From: CAIWKO01 sp964469155
Lineage (GTDB): Bacteria; Bacteroidota; Bacteroidia; Bacteroidales; CAIWKO01
Length of the DNA: 26,936 nt
NCBI GenBank assembly: GCA_964469155.1
Contig: CAYXXU010000063.1
Coordinates: forward strand, 1 to 26,936
Direction: 5' to 3'
This document shows, piece after piece, positions 22,525 to 26,936 of the stretch (positions are counted from its first letter, which is position 1; each line of letters begins with the position of its first letter). Below the pieces are notes generated by a model that was not told the DNA's origin, did no database searches, and saw only the letters and a list, made by a program, of their open reading frames with translations. Position numbers and translations under genes: made by a program.

Positions 22525-23928
22525 TCATTCCTTCACAAACTTCCTCAACACACTCCCTTCGGTGGTAGTTAGTTTTATAAAATACATGCCTTTAGCCAGT
22601 GCACTTATATCCAGTTGTGGGGTTAGCAGTTTTTGGGTGAGTATTAGTTTGCCGCTGATATCGTACACTTCTGCCAGATTAATGGGTATTTGGCTTTCGA
22701 AATAGAGAATATTTGTGGCGGGGTTTGGGAAAATACGTATAAATTGCTGCTGCGCTTCAAACTGCTCAATACCAATTGTATTAGTACAAGTATCCGCTGT
22801 TGTACCTGTTGTTAATTTAGCAATATAATTAACACTATCACCATCAATTGTCCTGAATCCGCCCCCTAAGTATAATGTATCTTTAAAAAAGCCTAAACAG
22901 CCAGCTCGGCTATCAAAAATACCGCCGAATCCGCACCAATCTGTTCCGTTCCAACGAGCTACATTTTGAGCTTTTATTCCCCCTGCAAACCCAAACGTGC
23001 CTGCAACGAATAATTCATTATTATGTAATTTCATATCGTCAATCTGACCATTTGAGTATGGATCGTTTAAAACACCAATTGTTCCACCACCTACATCGTA
23101 CCATTGATTACCATCCCACTTCTGTATAAAGTTACCGGCGTTGCCGTCAACTTTATATATAACCCCGGCAACGTAGAGATCATCATTTAAAACTTCCATC
23201 TTTGTAACACCTGATAAACCACCAAATAAACCATAGCCAACACTTTGCCAAAATGCGCCATTATACCTAACAATATCATTAATAGAATTATTATTAAAAT
23301 TACCCCCGACGTATAATTCCCCCTTGTATTTGGCTACTGAGTTTACATAGTTAGTGCTATTATTACTCCAAAAACTTGGCATATTATGAACATCCGACCA
23401 CTGACTCCCATTCCATTTAGCCAGACTATTAACCTTAATTCCACCAGCACTGTCAAAAGCACCGCCTACATATAATTCGTTTTCTATAACTGTAAGCATT
23501 GAACCCGGGAATTGCAAGCCATGACCAACTGAATCCCATGCTGTTCCATTCCATCGTGCAATATTATTTACAGGTATGTTACCAGCCAAAACAATATCAC
23601 CCGTCACATAAATTTCATTATTATATTTGGCAATCGCTGTCACATAACCTGCAAAGCTATTTACAGTTGTTGAAGGAGCACAACCCCAGTTAACACCACA
23701 GCCTAAAGCATGAAACTGATGACCATCCCATTTTGCAATTCCTGCAACAGTATCTGTCCCAGCAATAAAAAAATGTCCGCCTATATATAAACAATTATCG
23801 ATACTGTCTTCATACATACATCGTGGAAACAATTGTAATCCTCCAATATCTTGCCAATTTTGTCCATAAGAAAATCCTATGGAAACAAACATCGCAATAA
23901 TTAAGATTAGTAATTTTATTTTTTTCAC
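22525..23928 (-). CDS. T9SS (type A) secreted beta-propeller-like protein
   Basis: The 467-aa product has a signal peptide (1-22, …GFSYG). About seven repeats of roughly 50 residues follow, of the kind 'LYVGGxFxxAGGxxVNxLAKWNGSQWxxVG'. These resemble the delta-60 or Kelch-like propeller repeats common in Bacteroidota secreted proteins. The C terminus (about 392-467; IFPNPATNILYFES…VYDISGKLIL…LAKGMYFIKL…RKFVKE) is a type A sorting domain. The start codon is GTG at 23928, whose GTGA overlaps the TGA stop of the upstream gene, so translation is probably coupled. Ligand or role unknown. Confidence 0.9.
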   Translation of the reverse strand: MKKIKLLILIIAMFVSIGFSYGQNWQDIGGLQLFPRCMYEDSIDNCLYIGGHFFIAGTDTVAGIAKWDGHQFHALGCGVNWGCAPSTTVNSFAGYVTAIAKYNNEIYVTGDIVLAGNIPVNNIARWNGTAWDSVGHGLQFPGSMLTVIENELYVGGAFDSAGGIKVNSLAKWNGSQWSDVHNMPSFWSNNSTNYVNSVAKYKGELYVGGNFNNNSINDIVRYNGAFWQSVGYGLFGGLSGVTKMEVLNDDLYVAGVIYKVDGNAGNFIQKWDGNQWYDVGGGTIGVLNDPYSNGQIDDMKLHNNELFVAGTFGFAGGIKAQNVARWNGTDWCGFGGIFDSRAGCLGFFKDTLYLGGGFRTIDGDSVNYIAKLTTGTTADTCTNTIGIEQFEAQQQFIRIFPNPATNILYFESQIPINLAEVYDISGKLILTQKLLTPQLDISALAKGMYFIKLTTTEGSVLRKFVKE

Positions 23929-26900
23929 TGTTTAATCATTTTATTGTAGTATTGTTTGCCTGAAATATTTATACCTATAATGTAAATTCCATTTGAAAAA
24001 TCAGTAATGTCAATTTGTTTACTATATAAACCTAAAAAATGAGATTCATTAACTTCCATCATTTTCTTTCCTAGAATATTGTAAATCGCAATGGTAATAT
24101 TACCTGAGCAATACATTTCAGCAGATACAAAAATCATGCCTTTTGTTGGATTAGGAAATACAATTAAACTATTAACATTATCATTATTTTCTTCAATTTC
24201 GGTGATTATGGAGGACAATACAAATCGTGATATAAATCCATCTGTCCATCCATAGCCAGCAAGATCTTGTTGCCAATATGCAGGGTATCCTAAATCAACT
24301 GTAGGCAATTTGTGATAACACAACAAGTTGCTTGTTGTAGATCCAATCATGTATAACCTTTCTAAGGGATCGATACTTAGAGCACTGCCACGCTCATTAC
24401 CTTCACCTCCAAAATATGTGTCTAAGATTTTATTGTTGCTACTACAATCATATGCTAGAATGTAAGCATCACTTGCAGCTGTTCCATTATATATCGAACC
24501 TTGTCCATAAAACCCATTTAATCCTAAAGGTGAAATGCCATATGTATATCCTGTAACAAACAAAGTCAAATCTTTATAAACCACAATGTCGGATCCTTCA
24601 TCATAAGACCCAGGACAATTACCATGATATGTTGACCACAATAAGGTTCCACTAGCTGAATATTGAGATACAAAAGTGTTCCCAATACCTTGTAAAGAAC
24701 TATTATTTGATAGGATTGTAGGGAAGTTTGAGCTAGAAGTATAGCCAGTGACATAGATTCCTGGTGTGGTTGACTTATCTACTCCATTATAAATAGCTAT
24801 ACCATTACCTCTTTCTACTAAGGACCCACCAAGGTATGTGGACCAAACAATATTGCTTGATGAATTAAACTTTGCTATAAAAGCATCATTTGATCCTGTT
24901 AAACTATTGTTAGCATTAGGCATACCACTAACATTAACATCGCCAATTATGTAAAAATTATTAGTCTTATCAACTTTTATATCTTTAATAGACCCATTAC
25001 CTGTTGGGTATAATGATGCCCATAATCGCGCGCCATCTTGAGTAAATTTTGTAAGCAATCCAATACCAGTACTAGAATAATTATATGCAGCACTCAAAGA
25101 ACATAACGGAGTTGTATTTACAGTTCCATGACCAACAACATATATATTACCAGCGTCATCATTATCTATGCCATAAAAACATTCATTGCCGGCTCCACCA
25201 TAGCATGTTGTCCATTTTTTTTGATTACCTAAACTATTTATTTTAATTATAAAACCATCCCCTCCTCCAGCATAAGAATAGGCATACGAACCTGTTGGCT
25301 GACTGGAAGCTTGCGGAAAATTAGAACTTAGAGTACTCCCCACCACAAAAATATCATTATCAGAGCTCTCAACATATATAGCCCTTCCGTAATCAGCACT
25401 CGAACCACCATAGTAAGTTGAAAAAACTCTCGCTCCGTACTCATTAAATTTAACAATTATTACATCTGCACTTCCAGCTAGATTTGTTTGCATTGCAACA
25501 TAGACAGGGAATAATAGATTGCTCATTGAAAAACCTGTAACATAAACGTTATTATTATTATCACTTTCTATATTAATAAACTCATCATCTAAATTGCCTC
25601 CAAAGAAAGTACTCCAATCTAAATTGCCAATAGTTACTAATGTCTGAGTACCATGCCCCTCATCCACCTGTATCACCAGCGCCTTAGTATTATCATACGC
25701 CCCAATATTAAACGAATAAAGGTCATTCCCAGCATCATAAACCCAATCTGCTGTCCATCCGGTAATCTGTATAATTTGATTCGAACTATTTAACTGATAT
25801 ACCGTAGGCCGTTCATAACTTACGCTTCCGATACTACTGCTTATGGTTAGTACATTTGTTGCACTATCGATACTTACAGATGTTGCACCATCAAATTCCA
25901 AATTAATATCGTTTGGATTGGCGCCCGGTTTAATAATGTAATAATATTTTATTCCGTTTTGGTTGCTACTATACATTAAGTCAATATTTGAGTATAGATC
26001 GGTGGTAATAAGTCTGCTATTGCCCCTTACCTCAGTTACTCCGTTGGGACAATGACCCAGAAAATAATTTAAATAGTCTTTATGTTCACCGGTTTCAAAT
26101 GTTCTTGCATTGGAATTGCATTTATAATGTATTAAGTCAATGCGATGCATTGTATCAGGTGTGCTGGCCGAAGTGTCAGTTTTTGCAAAAACAAAACTAT
26201 GGCTATTATCTTTTATATAGAAGGCTGGCGACGAATTATTAGTATAATATCTGATTTCCGGTATAAGCGAATCAATTGTATTAATCAATTGTCCGCGATT
26301 TTCATAATAGGCAAAATTGTTTTGAGGTTCTTCGCTATCATAATCGGTGGGAACAATGATTTGTTTTTCCAGGTATTTTACTGTTAAATACTCATAAGTT
26401 CCTGCGGAGGTTTCACTTTGCCCTGTAACTACCACTCCCGTGTTATTCGCTGAAATATTAAAAGCCATATCGCTGAGGTGTGCGTTGCCATCTGTTTGTA
26501 TTTGCCAGATTTCAGAACCACTCGAATTGTATTTTAATGTGATATAGTTTGCATTATCTATTTCGGTTGAGGTGTAGCCGGTTATATAAACATTGCTATT
26601 GGCAACATCCAATGATATTCCTTTTGCTTCATCTTCTCCATTTAATGTATCATTATAAGTTACTTCCCACTGCAGAGTTCCGCTGCTGTTATATTTAAGC
26701 AATTTGATATTTTTACCCTGTGTTGAGCTTGTACTATAACCGGTTACATACACATTGCCCAACGAATCGACCTCTATGGCATTGGCAACATCGTCCAGGC
26801 TATCCGGGCTATTATAGGTGCGTTCCCAATCAACATTCAGTGAAGAATTTAACTTTACGATATCAAAATTATTATGCTGGTTTCCGGCACTAACATAGCC

Positions 26901-26936
26901 TGCAATGTAAATGTTACCGGAATAATCCTGCACCAT
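23925..26936 (-). CDS. SBBP/DUF7948 T9SS (type A) secreted protein, 5' end outside window
   Basis: At least 1003 aa are visible. The frame runs to the right edge, so the signal peptide and N terminus are missing; the Met at the edge is internal. Residues 1-190 are beta-propeller repeats (GNVYVTGYSTSSTQGKNIKLLKYN…). Residues 205-440 match the DUF7948 type (FAYYENRGQL…SNIDLMYSSNQNGIKYYYIIKPGANPNDI…YERPTVYQL). From 440, SBBP repeats (LDWSTFFGG, VYVTGFS, GNGIAIYNG…GIYVTGYTSSSNFP) follow. The last 75 residues are a type A sorting domain (VFPNPTKGMIFVSAE…DFSNGIYIIGI…YYNKMIKQ). Its TGA overlaps the GTG of the next gene. Confidence 0.9.
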   Translation of the reverse strand: MVQDYSGNIYIAGYVSAGNQHNNFDIVKLNSSLNVDWERTYNSPDSLDDVANAIEVDSLGNVYVTGYSTSSTQGKNIKLLKYNSSGTLQWEVTYNDTLNGEDEAKGISLDVANSNVYITGYTSTEIDNANYITLKYNSSGSEIWQIQTDGNAHLSDMAFNISANNTGVVVTGQSETSAGTYEYLTVKYLEKQIIVPTDYDSEEPQNNFAYYENRGQLINTIDSLIPEIRYYTNNSSPAFYIKDNSHSFVFAKTDTSASTPDTMHRIDLIHYKCNSNARTFETGEHKDYLNYFLGHCPNGVTEVRGNSRLITTDLYSNIDLMYSSNQNGIKYYYIIKPGANPNDINLEFDGATSVSIDSATNVLTISSSIGSVSYERPTVYQLNSSNQIIQITGWTADWVYDAGNDLYSFNIGAYDNTKALVIQVDEGHGTQTLVTIGNLDWSTFFGGNLDDEFINIESDNNNNVYVTGFSMSNLLFPVYVAMQTNLAGSADVIIVKFNEYGARVFSTYYGGSSADYGRAIYVESSDNDIFVVGSTLSSNFPQASSQPTGSYAYSYAGGGDGFIIKINSLGNQKKWTTCYGGAGNECFYGIDNDDAGNIYVVGHGTVNTTPLCSLSAAYNYSSTGIGLLTKFTQDGARLWASLYPTGNGSIKDIKVDKTNNFYIIGDVNVSGMPNANNSLTGSNDAFIAKFNSSSNIVWSTYLGGSLVERGNGIAIYNGVDKSTTPGIYVTGYTSSSNFPTILSNNSSLQGIGNTFVSQYSASGTLLWSTYHGNCPGSYDEGSDIVVYKDLTLFVTGYTYGISPLGLNGFYGQGSIYNGTAASDAYILAYDCSSNNKILDTYFGGEGNERGSALSIDPLERLYMIGSTTSNLLCYHKLPTVDLGYPAYWQQDLAGYGWTDGFISRFVLSSIITEIEENNDNVNSLIVFPNPTKGMIFVSAEMYCSGNITIAIYNILGKKMMEVNESHFLGLYSKQIDITDFSNGIYIIGINISGKQYYNKMIKQ

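Noticed and set aside
22067..22528. 153-codon minus-strand frame opposite the small secreted protein
   Set aside because: It runs through a strong bidirectional terminator and is antisense to a gene with a proper signal peptide and -7 element.

Overview
The window looks like a chromosomal segment of a Bacteroidota species, probably an environmental member of the gliding or T9SS-bearing lineages. Three things point there. Five large proteins end in type IX secretion sorting domains: two of the CHU_C/type B kind and three of type A. SprB-type, PKD, SBBP and choice-of-anchor Q domains are also present. Several gene starts are preceded by the Bacteroidota -7 promoter element TAnnTTTG instead of an E. 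coli type promoter. Genus and species cannot be read from the sequence. No rRNA, tRNA, CRISPR array, transposase or phage gene was seen.

Layout. Bases 1-1508 hold a 21-bp tandem repeat, a likely sigma-54 promoter with dyad enhancer sites firing leftwards out of the window, and a PspF-like sigma-54 activator gene without a sensor domain. Bases 1511-4182 hold small forward genes: a DUF4405-type membrane cytochrome, a short unknown, a flavoredoxin-like FMN-binding protein and a lipoprotein. They are separated by intergenic repeats and hairpins. Bases 4306-5591 (minus) are hypA-hypB, nickel chaperones for [NiFe]-hydrogenase maturation. Divergent from them is a NarX/DesK-type histidine kinase with its LuxR-type response regulator (5680-7620). 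A bidirectional terminator separates these from a small heat-shock protein gene (7668-8096, minus). Bases 8397-10573 are a tight three-gene run (secreted TPR protein, PorT-like outer-membrane barrel, UbiX), and a small acidic protein gene converges on it (10570-10896).

From 11004 to the right edge the window is almost wholly devoted to exported proteins. The core is two copies of a two-gene module on the minus strand. In each, a small secreted protein (183 or 169 aa) is followed within 15 nt by a ~930-940 aa protein. The large protein has an unassigned N-terminal domain of about 490 residues with strictly spaced cysteines, then SprB-like and PKD repeats, then a CHU_C sorting domain. The copies are diverged in sequence but full length, and each has the same 11-base promoter core ahead of it. 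A 1348-aa beta-helix/Ig-like adhesin-type gene lies between them. Further right are a small secreted protein, a beta-propeller-like protein, and the 3' part of a large SBBP/DUF7948 protein, the last two translationally coupled through a GTGA overlap.

The duplicated small-protein plus giant-protein module is the best candidate here for an undescribed surface system. Its function is not evident from sequence, and no T9SS machinery gene lies in the window.
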